A model generated the notes under the pieces. It saw only the letters and a program-made list of their open reading frames with translations. It made no database searches and was not told the origin of the DNA. Below are positions 50,501-62,900 of a DNA stretch of 64,000 bases, piece by piece. The stretch is from Azadirachta indica (Eukaryota; Streptophyta; Magnoliopsida; Sapindales; Meliaceae), in assembly GCA_022749755.1 (NCBI GenBank), contig CM040441.1, positions 10,913,475-10,977,474 on the forward strand. The letters run 5' to 3'. Both the position numbers and the translations under genes were made by a program. How positions within the stretch are numbered: position 1 is the stretch's first letter; every line of letters starts with the position of its first letter.

Positions 50501-51790
50501 GGGGTCATCAGCTTCCAATGTGCTTTTTCACTTTCTTAAGAAATAATATAACTAAGTCCAAATTCAAAAGCACATGTAAGAGAAACATAGGGCAAACCAG
50601 CTTAATTCTTTCACCACCCGATTCATTTCAACATGTCATGCTCACGCTCTTAAGTCATTTTCAATCCCTCCAATAAAGTAGTTGTGAAAAAATGGTTCCA
50701 TTCTTAAGAAAAAGCATGGGTAAATCACTTAACAAGCTACTATAAAGAACTTGAACAAAAAAATTTGAACAAAAGCTTATACCTCTGTCTTCTTTACATC
50801 TGCCAAGCATGACTCCAGTAACCTATGGTAATTGGTGTATCCACATATTAAGGCAGAACCCCTTGGGCCCATTCCGTGCTCCTGAGCTGCCTAATTTGAA
50901 GTGGATGTCAAAATATATTATGTCTACAAATGAATTTAGCCAATAATAAAGCAAGAAAACTTATGCTGAAGAACTATGAATCATGAAGTAAACCTTTGCA
51001 GCAGCCTTTGCTATCGAGGGATGTGAACTCAAACCCAAATAATCATTTCCAGAGAACAACAATAGCTTCTTGAACTGTCCAGAGCACAGTCCAGGCTTTC
51101 GATTAGCTACTACATCTCTGCAAACAATCTCATCTCCTGATAACCCAAAAGCATAATTAAAACAAAAATTCATCTAATTCTTTGCTGGAATACAATTCAT
51201 TACTCGAACCTACCAACAATAAAATAAATAAATAAATAAGAGCAAGACTGAATATCAAATAGAGTAGTGAGCTAAGTCTTCGTATTGATAAAACGCAAAA
51301 ATTCAATTGCAATGTTAAGGATTATTATTTATGGATAAAAAGTTCGAGGAGCAATACTGGGCATATGATGATACATTGATACATAAATAATTCACTAATC
51401 ACTATAACATCTTTACATTTTTTTCATAAGAAAAACATAAAATGTAGATAGAAAGAGACAAATGATGTGGTCAGTCCATAAATGAACACCCCATTCGAAT
51501 TTCAAGAAACCCACTAATAAAATAGAAAGAACATAGAGAATACCAGAACTTGGAATTTCATGGAGCCATCTCTGAAACGTGGAGTCAGAAATCGAAATTT
51601 CAACTGAACTTCGATCCCAGGGCTGCATTTCGTCGAACACCTCGTAATATCCGTCAATGGGTTCTGTTTGTTGCTGTTGCAGTTGTTCATTGGAGGAGAC
51701 GTAAATGGGCCTTAGAGACCGAAGCACTTGCAAAGTTTCAAGCTTCGAAAGTGCTTCTTCGACCCACTTGTTCCAGAAGCTATTCTCCAT
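47579..51790 (-). CDS. BIOF: 8-amino-7-oxononanoate (KAPA) synthase of biotin biosynthesis
   Basis: A PLP-dependent alpha-oxoamine synthase that condenses pimeloyl-CoA with alanine to give KAPA. Eleven exons (51544-51790, 50994-51136, 50783-50890, 50010-50248, 49869-49910, 49387-49474, 48966-49099, 48589-48677, 48046-48196, 47894-47962, 47579-47705) join in phase to 478 residues. Family motifs: SGNDYLGLSSHP, ESCLADVKKTEDCLL, IFSDALNHASIIDG, LVLDDAHGTF and GTLSKAAGCHGG, whose Lys binds PLP. The C-terminus is AFAKL; AKL is an accepted type 1 peroxisomal signal, and plant BIOF is known as peroxisomal. Start chosen at MENSFWNKW, 6 nt after an alternative start. Confidence 0.95.
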
Positions 51791-52338
51791 TTGCAAAGAT
51801 AAACTGAAACCGAGTGTGTCAATGATAAAGTTTGAGACTTGTTCAGTTTTGGTGGGTAGTTGTCAGTGTGTTTGCTAATTCGCTAGCTACCGATGACTGA
51901 CTGGTTCGCGCTACGACCTACGAGACCTAGATGGGTCGGTTCGGGTCGGCTTCTTTTGAGGGTGATTTAAAGCTGAATCGGGTTACAACCCAACACGTAA
52001 ATTTGTCTGAACCGGCTCAGTAACCCGTCATTTGACCCGACTCCGCTGTACAAATTCATAAAAAAAATCCGAAAAAATTCAGCATTAACTATAAAGGAAG
52101 GCGGAAAAAAGAGGGGAGTATGCATATTGTATAACTCTTGAATCCACTGAAGAACAATCAAGGGTTTTTCTAAGGTTAGCTTTTCCTACGATTGTCATTC
52201 TCAATTTTTCCTTACTGCAAGTACCTTGATCTGTTTTGTTATTCAATCACGTGATATTTTTTCGACAGATTTTCAGAGAGGGTATGAAATTGACTGTATA
52301 TTTTTAACTTCGTGATTTATGTAGATTTGATCGGAGAA
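51791..52338. promoter_or_regulatory. Divergent promoter region of BIOF and SRP19
   Basis: Only 548 bp separate the two opposite start codons, so both promoters must lie here unless they extend into genes. A likely SRP19 5'-UTR intron ends at the TTATGTAG before 52326. No strong TATA box was recognised for either gene. Confidence 0.6.
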
Positions 52339-54611
52339 ATGGACGTAGACACAAGCAATATAAAGAAATGGGTTATACTGTATCCTGTTTACATAAACTC
52401 AAAGAAAACAATCGCTGAAGGAAGACGAATCAGCGCAAGCAAAGCGTGTGAAAACCCTACATGTATTGAGATTACTGACTGCTGTCGGCATTTGAAACTC
52501 CTTCACGCAATTGAGGTTCGTTAACGGCTGTCGATGGTTGTCAAATTAGTTATTTTTTGCCGGATCATTTGTTTGACTTTTTTTTTTTTATAATGGGATT
52601 TTTTCCTTTCTATTTTTTTTTTGGGTATTTTGTGTATGATTTATTTGATTGGTGAAGGTCGATAAGGCATATCCGCGCGATTTTATGCAAAGAGGAAGAG
52701 TGAGAGTGTTGCTGAAAAGGGAAGATGGAACTTTATACAATCCGGCCATTTCTTCAAGTAAGAGTAACCTAATTTAGCTGCTGTTTCCCCATCCTCAATA
52801 ATTTTCTCACTGCATTTTTACCTTCGCTATGTAAATATAGTTTTCATGATAGGTGGGAAAATGTTGCATCTTAGTAGTTAAGGTATTGTTGATGTGGTAA
52901 GCACACCTTTGGTCAATTTGTGTAAGGAATTGCAAATGTTTGTGCTCCTGTTTAATAATAGTAGCTGGCTTGGGATAAGGGGCTAGTAGCATACTGACAA
53001 GAGCAGTTGATTTTGATTATTATGGTATAATCATTGAAAATTTGAAGTTTCCTTGAAAGTTTGTGTATAACGTGAATGTATTTGATGAGTGGAGTTTGGA
53101 GACTAGGGAGTTGATAAATCTTAATTCTAGTTCACCTTATTTCATGTTCTTTCCATAACATAATCTTTATTTGCTTGGAGCAAGAATAATGTGAATCATT
53201 TTTCTGCTCTTTCATTGTGTTGCCTTCATTGCGAAAGAATTTTCATCATTGTTTTTGTTCTATCCTTGGTGTGTAGTTAAGACAGCATGTTACTATGCAT
53301 TATTTATCCTCTTTCTAACCTTCAGGATTTCAATAAGACATTGTAACTCTGAGTTTAGTCTGCTCATCTCTGAAATTTCTGAAACTGGTTTTACTGGAGT
53401 TATTTATCCATCCTTTGTCATATTGTCATCTACTTAACAAGGACTGTCCACCGAAACTTGAATTAATCTGTTTGGTAGCATGTCACTGCTGTTTGAACTG
53501 CTTCCCGCTATTTTTTCTCTTTTGTTCATTTCGTTCAGGATCTGGCATCTTCATACGCTGTGCCATCCTAGTTTCTTAGTTAAAACTAGCCACATTTAGG
53601 CACTTGTGTTCTCGGGGGTGCCCTAAGAAAATCTCTGCTTACAAAGGTTCAAATTTGGGTCATGATGATTTTTCATCCTGTCTTATATTTCACGTTTCAA
53701 ATCTTTTACTACTGAGGTCACTAAGTCCAGAAACTTCATTACGAGAGTGGGCTGATATTGTTTGTCAGATTTCTATGTAATGTCCTTCACAAGTACTTTT
53801 ACTGCTCGCATACATTTGCATTTTTTAATATGATCACTTGCCATTCATCAACTCTTCATTTCTTCTTAACATTAAATTAAGAGGAATGAATGAGATGTTG
53901 AGGTCTAATTACTTCTTATAATCATCTTCTGCCATCATTTGTAGTACTATTAGATTATGAAGCAATACTCCTTGCTTTCCTCTACTTAATCGACCAATTG
54001 AAAATGTTGCAAGTAACTGCACTGTGGTTGACAACATGATGACAGTATCACTATTCACATAATAAGTTCTCCAGGAACATAAATTATTCATTTGACGTGG
54101 TTGTTGTTGCCAATATTATATGGTTTGACCATCCAAACCAGATATACAATAATCCATCTTCCTTTACCCAATTTAAGATTGCTAGTTTTAGCCTTTCCCA
54201 GAACATCTGTAACTGCCAGTGCACTAATTCCATCTCAAAGAGGGAAGTACCAAAAAGGAGAATAGTGATTGTCACATTGGCTGGACTGGACTGAACTGGA
54301 ATGCTAGCATGTTTTAGCCTAAACAAATGTCGTCTTAATTCATCATTTTAGTTTACTTTTTTTTGTTTTTTCGCAATTACCGCAGAAAAATAGCCGATGC
54401 TTCTTGATTATTTAGCCTGAATGAATGTCCCTCATCTCGGCACACAGTTGATTTTCAATACGATTATCTTGCAGGAAAACAGCTGATGCTTCATGTTGCA
54501 GAATTGGTACGGAGGCATCCTAACAGGACTAAGAAGCAGGAGCCTGCATCCACTTCCTCAGCTGCTGGGACTTCCTCGAAATCTGGGAAAGGTGGAAAAA
54601 AGAAGAGATAG
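52339..54611 (+). CDS. SRP19: Signal recognition particle 19-kDa subunit
   Basis: SRP19 binds the tips of helices 6 and 8 of SRP RNA and helps SRP54 to join the particle for co-translational targeting to the ER. Three exons (52339-52515, 52658-52757, 54475-54611) join in phase to 137 residues, the usual plant size. It starts MDVDTSNIKKWVILYPVY, then TIAEGRRISASKACENPT, KAYPRDFMQRGRVRVLLK, and a basic Ser/Lys-rich tail ending GGKKKR. Intron 2 is long (1.7 kb) with no gene inside. Confidence 0.96.
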
Positions 54612-55519
54612 CTCGGCCATACCAATTGTGTCAAAAATTAATTGTTCTTGTTCACCAAATCTAGCAAGCATTACCTTTCTTCATATGTAACAATCTCATT
54701 GTTTTTGTTAGTGGCATGTTTCAAATACGCAAGGAAACATTAACGTTATTCTTCAAAGAGTTTACTTCAGCTTACAGCATACTTGAAAAAACTGAGAAAA
54801 CTTTTCATTCTCTTTGTTTATCTTTCTTTCATGCCAGCACCTCGTCAAGGAACATACTTTTCCTTGTTCATTTAGGAAATTAGATTTTGATAGCCTCCGC
54901 AAGGGTAATTTGAGATGACCTTTCCCTTTCTCTCTTTTCTCCTTAATTTGAATACGATTTCAATGATTTCAGATTCTTAGGTATTTTTTTTAGCTTTCTT
55001 ACTTAATTTGAACACAAACTAATATCAGATTTATTAGTATTATTTTGTCCCGACATGAGCTTTCACTAAATACAGAAGTAAGCTCGAAAATTTTTTTCTT
55101 GAGTTCAAATTAAATGAGAATTTAATTTTAATGTCAATTAATTTTGTCATGGTGTTGAAATATAAACTTTGCTATTGGAGGTGAATTCCAATGTGAGATA
55201 AATGGTGAGTAAATCTAAGTAGAGTAATCATACTATTTAAAACTTGTATGAATAAATTTTAAACGACTTAATTGAAGTTTGATTAAAACCAATAATCAGA
55301 ATTTCCAGGTGTCATGGTCCGAAAAACTATCCGATCAGTTTCACACAATCTCATAAAATGGCGGTAATGCCCCTCTAGTCTAATTCCTCGCCCGACACAA
55401 ATGCGGCAACAACTGTAACTTGTTCTCTCTCTCCATCTTATTTCCAAAACCGAAAGCAAACGAAACGAAGAAAAATCACGAAAAATAAAAAATCCGACGA
55501 TAGTTCGAAAATCTTGTAA
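54612..55519. other. Spacer between SRP19 and the methyltransferase
   Basis: SRP19 3' UTR at the left, methyltransferase promoter and 5' UTR at the right. Nothing else recognised. Confidence 0.55.
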
Positions 55520-57863
55520 ATGACGATGGGAACGACGACGCAAGCGTACGGCGAGCCCTGGTACTGGGACAATCGCTACGCCAATGAATCTGGACCGTTC
55601 GATTGGTATCAGAAGTATCCGTCGTTAGCTCCTCTGATCAAGCTCTACGTCCCCCACCCTAACCAGCGCATCCTCATTGTCGGTTGCGGCAACTCCGGTG
55701 CGCGTTTCTACCTTTCTTTCATTTCCTTCTCAGATCTTTCATTTCTTGAATGTTAAGATCTTCCATTCGTTTATTTCGTAAAGACTTCCCCGCAAATGCG
55801 CAAACTTTCAGCCTTATCCGCCGGTTTCCGGCTTCTTCTTGAGCAGTTCCCTGGATTTTTTATCGTAATTTAAGCCATTTATTCCAAATCGCAGCATGTT
55901 AAACGTTATTTAAGCATTTTTAACTGAGCATATTTCCCAAGAACAACTTCGGAAATGCGAGAAATTTCCAGCTTTATTCGCCGATTTTCGACGTTTTCTC
56001 ATCATGTTCTTCACACTTTCGGGATATTTAACGTAATCTAAGCAATGCATTTCAAATCTGAGCTTTGTAAACGTTATTTAAGCTTTTTTAGCTAAGCGTT
56101 TTAGCGAATTCACAGCATAATCGGAGCTGGTTGCATCACCGAAGGGTTTCACGGCAACTTTCCTGCATTGTATCATTTTTCCGATCACGTAATTTATGGA
56201 ATTATTGGATCTCTTTTTTAAATTAAAATGTGTTTAACAGCTTTTAGCGAAGGCATGGTGGAAGATGGTTACGAAGATGTGGTGAGCATCGATATATCAT
56301 CTGTAGTTGTTGAAGCTATGCAAAAAAAATGTGCTAATCGTCCACAGCTGAAATGTATCCTCATATGGCCACGAGAATTTGTTGAATATTTACAAATAAA
56401 TTTTTTTTTTTTGAATAAATTTGCACTGTGAAAGTACCTTTTAAGTATTTTATTTTTCAAACAAAAGTATTTGTTTTTTATTTGAAGGCCCTTTGTAAAA
56501 GGAGAGCTTGCATTCAATTTTTGTAATTGTTGAATTTTTGTTTTTCCAATGACGAATTATATGTAACTCTTTTGTTTTTGATTGAGAAACATTTTGCAAG
56601 AAAAGAGTTTCGTGCTGTAGCTTCAGATTCCTCAATTATTTATCAGATATTAAAATGGATGTTCGGCAAATGGATGATTTCCAAACAGGATCCTTCGATG
56701 CTGTTATTGATAAAGGTGACACTTCTTTTCTTGATGCAGTTACAATGTCTTGGTTGAATATTGCTGAAATGGTAACGCATTCTAATGAACTCGCTGCTGT
56801 TGTTTTACTGTGGTGTTTCAGGAACTCTAGACTCTATCTTGGTAAGTGTGGTTGTGTTGTATTTTCTTCTGTGTCCTCTAGGACTAGTAGCTAATAGTGA
56901 ATATTTAATGTGTAGTGTGGAAATAATTCACGACTGAATGCTACTCAAATGCTCAGTGAAATCTGGAGGTACATCGAAACAATAAAAAACAATATACAAG
57001 CATTTCAAACATTTTTGTATTTATCTTGTTTTTCTTGATCTGTTCAACATATATTGAAGCAGTTGATGACAAACTATAGGGTCCTCAAGGATAAAGGAGT
57101 CTATATTCTGGTAACTATACTTATGCCCTTTACATGCATCTTCATTTTTCTTTTCCCTATATCTGTGGAGCACTTTTTAAGCAGTTGATGACTTTGTAAG
57201 TTTTGCCTGAATGCTGCAATCGGTAAATGGTCCAGGTTACTTATGGAGCTCCAATATATCGTCTAGGCTTGTTGAAAGATTCTTGCATGTGGAGGATAAA
57301 GCTCCACATTATAGGTTGGTTAAACTCCAATGTCGAATTATTAGAATCTCCTCTAGCTAAACAATGCTGTCATTAGAATCTATAAACTAGTCTTGGAACC
57401 CCAAGATTTAATTTGCTTATTTCTAACTGATTTCGTTCTTATTCCTTGCAGAGTAAAGGCTAAGGAATACAATTGAATTAGTAATCTGGTTGTTTGTTAT
57501 ATGCAGAAAAACTTATGATAGAAGAGCAATCTGATCGTCCAATATGGGATCTGACTAATCCAGTTCCACTGGATAATGATGGAAGATCAGTGGAAGAATT
57601 GCTTGGAAAGAACCCTGATGTCCATTTCATTTACATCTGTACTAAGGTTGGTTGTTTAACCACTTTATTTTAAAGTTCCTTGCCTGCATTTAACAATTTT
57701 CAATATATATCTCTAAATAGTTGATTCAATCCAACGTGGGTGAGTTAGTGGTCTGGGGTAGGGTTGGGTTGTGTATTTTGCCATTGATCCAATTCTAATG
57801 CCATTTCTTTTGGTTCCTTTTGTTTTCTCCTAGGATGAGTCTTTGAAGCCAGGACCTAAGTAG
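55520..57863 (+). CDS. Class I SAM-dependent methyltransferase, METTL13/EEF1AKMT4 type
   Basis: Nine exons (55520-55697, 56241-56354, 56647-56715, 56822-56841, 56916-56968, 57080-57110, 57236-57314, 57507-57646, 57834-57863) join in phase to 237 residues. The N-terminus holds EPWYWDNRYANESGPFDWYQ, typical of the family that methylates lysines of elongation factor 1A in animals. Motif I is ILIVGCGNS, the acidic end of strand 2 is VVSIDISS, then FDAVIDKGTLDSIL and KDKGVYILVTYG. Exon 4 is only 20 nt. The 57080 acceptor was chosen over the CAG before 57063 because the latter gives a stop at once. The substrate in plants is not known to me. The gene looks intact. Confidence 0.9.
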
Positions 57864-59974
57864 GAAGTTGCCATTCACTGAGGAAGAAAAAGAAACATCA
57901 CCAACATTTTGTAATGTGATTCTTTTTGCTGTACTTGAAATATTATGCTCCATTAGAATAATAACGGTAGGTTAAGCATCACGTCCACACGATGATGAGT
58001 ATCATCAACAAAAAATTTCAAAATCAGCCTTGATTTCGTTTAGATCTGTAGATCTGTTTACTGATAACTTGGAAGTGATTGTAACCGAATTATGTCATTC
58101 ATTTGAACTAGTTCTTAATATTTTTGGATGTTTTAGATATTTTTGTCAATCACAAGCTACTGATATCATGTGTGTAATATTTTGTTAAAAAGCAAAAACT
58201 AACTGGCAAAGGATGAGCTTTGTCAGTGGCTAGGAAGTAAGAAATTATTTTTCACGCTTCATGTTAGTAATAATGAAATTAATTTCTTCCTATTTCTTGC
58301 CTTATTTTTGTTACATCATTCTAATTTTATTTCATTTAGGGCATTACCTCGTTCTAATTTTATTTCATTTAGGGCAAATTTTGGTAAGGTTTCAAATTCA
58401 TTAGAGATTTTGCCATCCCTACTTTCGTGCTGTTTGTGTTTTGCATGCTATGTTGTTCGAGGAATGTAACTGAGAAGACACTTCTACATTTTTTACTCTT
58501 CTAGTGGTCTTTGATTGGCAGAAACATGAGAATTTTCGAGTCTTTTAATGTGGAAAATGGGACTCAATAATTGTACTATAACATGGAATATTTGCAGGTA
58601 AAGTTTTGCCGTAAACACAAAGTAAAAGAGAACAAAAATTAAAAAGCACTGAGCTTACAAAAAAACAATGTGAGTTTAATTTAAAAATATCATTGAAAGC
58701 AGATTGTGCCGATCAATAAAATATCAATTGGCAGCCGTGTAAATGTCATTCATCACACCAAGTCTCCTTCACAAAGTATGATAACTGTGGCAATAATAGC
58801 ATTTGATTTTAAAAGACATTGCCTTCAATGCTCGTAAATTTTCACCCATCATAATTTATCATCATTTCCTTGAAATCTCAACATTTTTATCACGTATATT
58901 TAAGCAGTTATCTTTTCTCTCCTTTCAGAGCTTGTTTTAGTTAAAAATTGGTTGCCAAATTACCACGACTCGACTGAATTATTTGGAAACCATGTGCAAT
59001 TCCGTATCGATAGTATTCTTACATAAACTAGATTAATAAGAGTACCAAAAAAATTGTATGAAATATACAATAACAATATAATACTATTGAAATTTGAAGT
59101 TTATATTCTTAGTATTATACGTTTAAATGTTAAAAAAATAATTGTTTGTATAAATCAAAGCCTTGTGATGCGTTTCTTATCGTGATTTTGTTTTCTAATG
59201 AATATAAACCTAAAATTAACAGCACCCCTTTTATGAATTCTTTTCAAGCCGGTCAACAAAAGTGGAGTTGAAAGCTTTTGTTTTTGTTTTTTTTTTTAAT
59301 CTTATATAATAGCTTATTTTATGGTATAATGTAGGCAAACAAAGCAATTTCCTTTTTATTTTTATTTTTGGAAAGAAAACAAGGCAATTTCGGTGTTGTC
59401 CAAAAACTATAAATTCAAAACCATATTCAAATTTCTTGTGCAAAACAGACTAAATCCAAAAATCATGACGCAACACAATCCAGTCAAAAGAATGAACGTT
59501 CCCAAATCACGCAGGTACATGGAGCTTACGGTGCACGTCTCTAGATGCAATGATGCTGACCAAGCTCTGCCACGTCGGATCAAACCACATACGCCGTCTT
59601 AAGTGTGGACACAAACCGTAGCGACATTGACTTTTTTTTTTAATTACTTTTTTTTTCTTTTACCCCTTTTATTTTCAGTGGCTTTTACACGCTCAAAATC
59701 TCTCATTTTCTCGCTTTCTCTCTCTCGTTTAACGGAATATTTTCTTTGAAGCTATCAATTCATTGCCGTGTACTGTGTTTTCTCTTCCTTCTATTTCAGT
59801 TTCAGTTTCGTCTCGTTTTGTTTAGCTGTTATATTCTTCTGATTCATGATTGATTGTTTTACTAATTTTGATTCAATTTCTGTTTTTTGATCTTTTATTA
59901 TTTTTTTTAATTTCAGATTCGTGTTCGTTCCTGGATTCTTATGATCAGAGTTTTGCTGATGAAATCTAGGGTTT
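57864..59974. other. Spacer and CAMTA promoter/5' UTR
   Basis: Left part: methyltransferase 3' flank. The last few hundred bases are the CAMTA promoter and a pyrimidine-rich 5' UTR (about 59690-59970). A short ORF at 59393-59602 has no motif and is not called. GCCACGTCGG near 59570 resembles an ACGT-type promoter element. Confidence 0.5.
58319..58376. repeat. 25-bp exact direct repeat
   Basis: TTCTAATTTTATTTCATTTA followed by GGGCA occurs at 58319-58343 and again at 58352-58376, 33 bp apart, probably a small slippage duplication. Confidence 0.85.
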
Positions 59975-62900
59975 ATGGCTCAGACTAGAAGATACGTTCC
60001 TAATCAGCAATTAGGTATGCAATTTTTGGTCCTTGTTTTTTGGTTCATTGTGTAGTATTTGACGTTCTGTGGTTAGAAATCGCTATTTTTTATGTTATTT
60101 TTGTGTGTTTGAGCTGTGAATATGACCTTTTTTTTTTTATTTCTTGAAGTGTTTTGTGGACATTTCTGGTTTGCTTCATGCATGCATGTTAAGTTTTCAT
60201 TTCCTTTAGCCGAGTCTTCTATTTCAGTTTCTTAAGCACTTTGCATGCATGAATTGAAAGTTTAGTAGCTGATGTGATTAGGAACAAATGAAGATTTTAT
60301 GGTATAAAGTATTAGATTGATAATATGTGAAGTGCACAAAACTAAATGCTTGCGTGCTAGTTAATTAGTATGCTGACCGTGCAAGTTTCTAAAATTTTCA
60401 ATTTTGCTGTACATGAGCTTGCGTGTTGAGCATTTGTTAGTGTAATATGTTTTTGTTTTTTATGCCCAGACCTAAGAATGTTGAAGTAATACTTTTAGCC
60501 TAGTTTGATTTTGCACTTGTAAATTTATGACCTTTGGATTTGTTTCAATTTGATAACTTTATGTGCACTGGATATATATCCTATAGTGCATTCTGCTCTA
60601 CATATTGACATGAATTTTGTTGTTACAGTGTTGGGATCTTAAACATTCAATTCTTAAGCTTCTAACCATACGTGAATTTCTTGAAATTTTTCAGATCTTG
60701 AACAGATACTGCAAGAAGCACAATACCGTTGGCTTCGACCAACTGAAATTTGTGAGATACTTCGCAACTATCAAAAGTTTCACTTAACACCAGATCCACC
60801 CGTTAGGCCTCCAGGTTGTTACTGGTATCTTTTTGAGTACTTACTCTATGTTTTAATTGAACTTATGTGTGTGTTATTGTTTTTTTTTTAATTTTCTAAT
60901 TCTGTTAATATTCCACATATTTAGGTGGGCTTTGAAAGTATTTTACCAATTTTTCGCACACATTTCTACTGAGTTGTGCTAGGGATGTTGACGAAGCATT
61001 ATTCAATACTTTTTTGTTCTTTATTGGTTGGTGATCTTTAATCCTGCATAGAAACATACCAAATGAGAATGATATATTAAAAAATGTTAATGAAAAATCT
61101 TGCTTTAGAGCCTCTCTTGCTTGAATACTGTCGGAAATGGTATTGAAAGTATCAACGCAAAAATGTCAATGAAGGAACTTAACAACTAATACTGTCATTC
61201 TTTCAGCTGGTTCTTTGTTCCTATTTGATCGAAAGGCGCTTCGATACTTCCGTAAAGACGGCCACCGTTGGAGGAAAAAGAAAGATGGAAAAACTGTCAA
61301 GGAAGCTCATGAAAAGTTGAAGGTGTGCTGTTCAATTTATTATTTGTAAGTTCAAATTTTTTGATTGGTCCTGAGCAATGTAGTCAAAGTGTCACCTTGG
61401 ATTTGCTTGCATAAAAGTTGGCCTTCTAGCTATACGTTATCATTGTTATCCTCTGTGGTTGATTCTAAGCTCTGCTGAATCTGTTTAATTAATAAATTAA
61501 TTTGATTTAACCCTTTTTTGTAGGCTGGTAGTATTGATGTTCTTCATTGCTACTATGCCCATGGGGAGGACAACGAGAATTTTCAGCGGCGAAGTTATTG
61601 GATGCTTGATGGGTGAGTTTTTCTGTCAATCTTACTGACTTAAGAATTAAAAAATTTGAATGTTCAGAAAGCGTAAAATTGTCAGTTAAAAAATTTCTTA
61701 TCATATATCATTTTTTTTTAGTAGCGTGCACAAATGTTCAGTGGTCCCTGGGAGATCTCATATTAGTTGCGACTTCTTGATGACCTATGGCATTAATGGT
61801 ATTCGTATATTGCCATCAGACTAAACTGTTGATATCTGTTTTACCACTTTACATATCTCATGTTTCTGGAAACAGAAACCACTTACTCATTTCTTTGGCC
61901 CATGGCTGGAAGGCTACTTGTTATTGTCATTTGTTTGTCCCATTGTCTATAGAATTGTGGTTTCTAGTGGAGGGTAGTGCTGTTGCCCAATTTTGGGATT
62001 ACTATAAAACAGGCAAACAGAATGAGCTATTATTTTGTGGCTGTTTGAAACAGTTGACGTTTAAAAATATTTTGTAGAATGATCTGTTGTCAGTAAGTGT
62101 TTTCAGCTTTCAATCTCCGGACCACTTTGTTCTTATTTTCAATTTGTATTTTCTTTTTTCTGTTTTCAGGCAGTTAGAGCACATCGTTCTTGTGCATTAC
62201 AGAGAAGTGAAAGAGGTATTTTTGCAGCAATAATTGGTCTTCATGTTTACCTTGCCTGTTTGTTTTATTTTTGTATTTTTGGAATTTCTAGGACGTTGTG
62301 CATATAGATATTCAATCCTTAAGGAACACTTTCCAAAGACCATTTTCCCAGCTTCTGTAGCATGAAACACTTGTCAGTGTACTCGTGACAAACCATCATT
62401 AATACATTCTTTGACCTTTCTGGGATTTCATAAATGTCATTGTCAGTGTGAATTCATGGATGCATGCTGTGCAGGGTTACAAGTCTGGTGTCTCCCGTTT
62501 GGTGGCTGACCCAGGATCACAGATTGAAAGCCCTCAAACTAGTTCAGCTCGCTCCTTGGTGCAAGCAAACTCACCTGCTCCCACTGCTCATACTTCTCAT
62601 GCATCAGGCCTGAATAAAATTGATTGGAATGGACAAGCATTATCTTCAGAGTTTGAGGATGTGGATTCTGGGAATGGTCCCGGAGCTCATTCTCTTGCTC
62701 AGCCTATCTATGGTTCCATGCCGCAAAATGCTTCTTTAGTTGCAGCTGGTAAGGGACATTAATATGCTCGATCTAATAGTATTAAAATTTCTTGAATGAT
62801 ATATAAAATATACATGATATATATTTTTTCATCTTGCACTTGCTATGGAACATTTGAAATGATGAAAGGACTTTTGTGGTTAAAAGATGATTATGTTATC

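Noticed and set aside
27266..57863. SAM synthetase, KAPA synthase and a SAM-dependent methyltransferase as a SAM/biotin gene cluster
   Set aside because: They lie far apart with unrelated genes between them, on mixed strands, and are common housekeeping families. The neighbourhood looks like chance.
59393..59602. 69-residue ORF upstream of CAMTA
   Set aside because: No motif, poor start context, and it lies in the promoter/5' UTR region.
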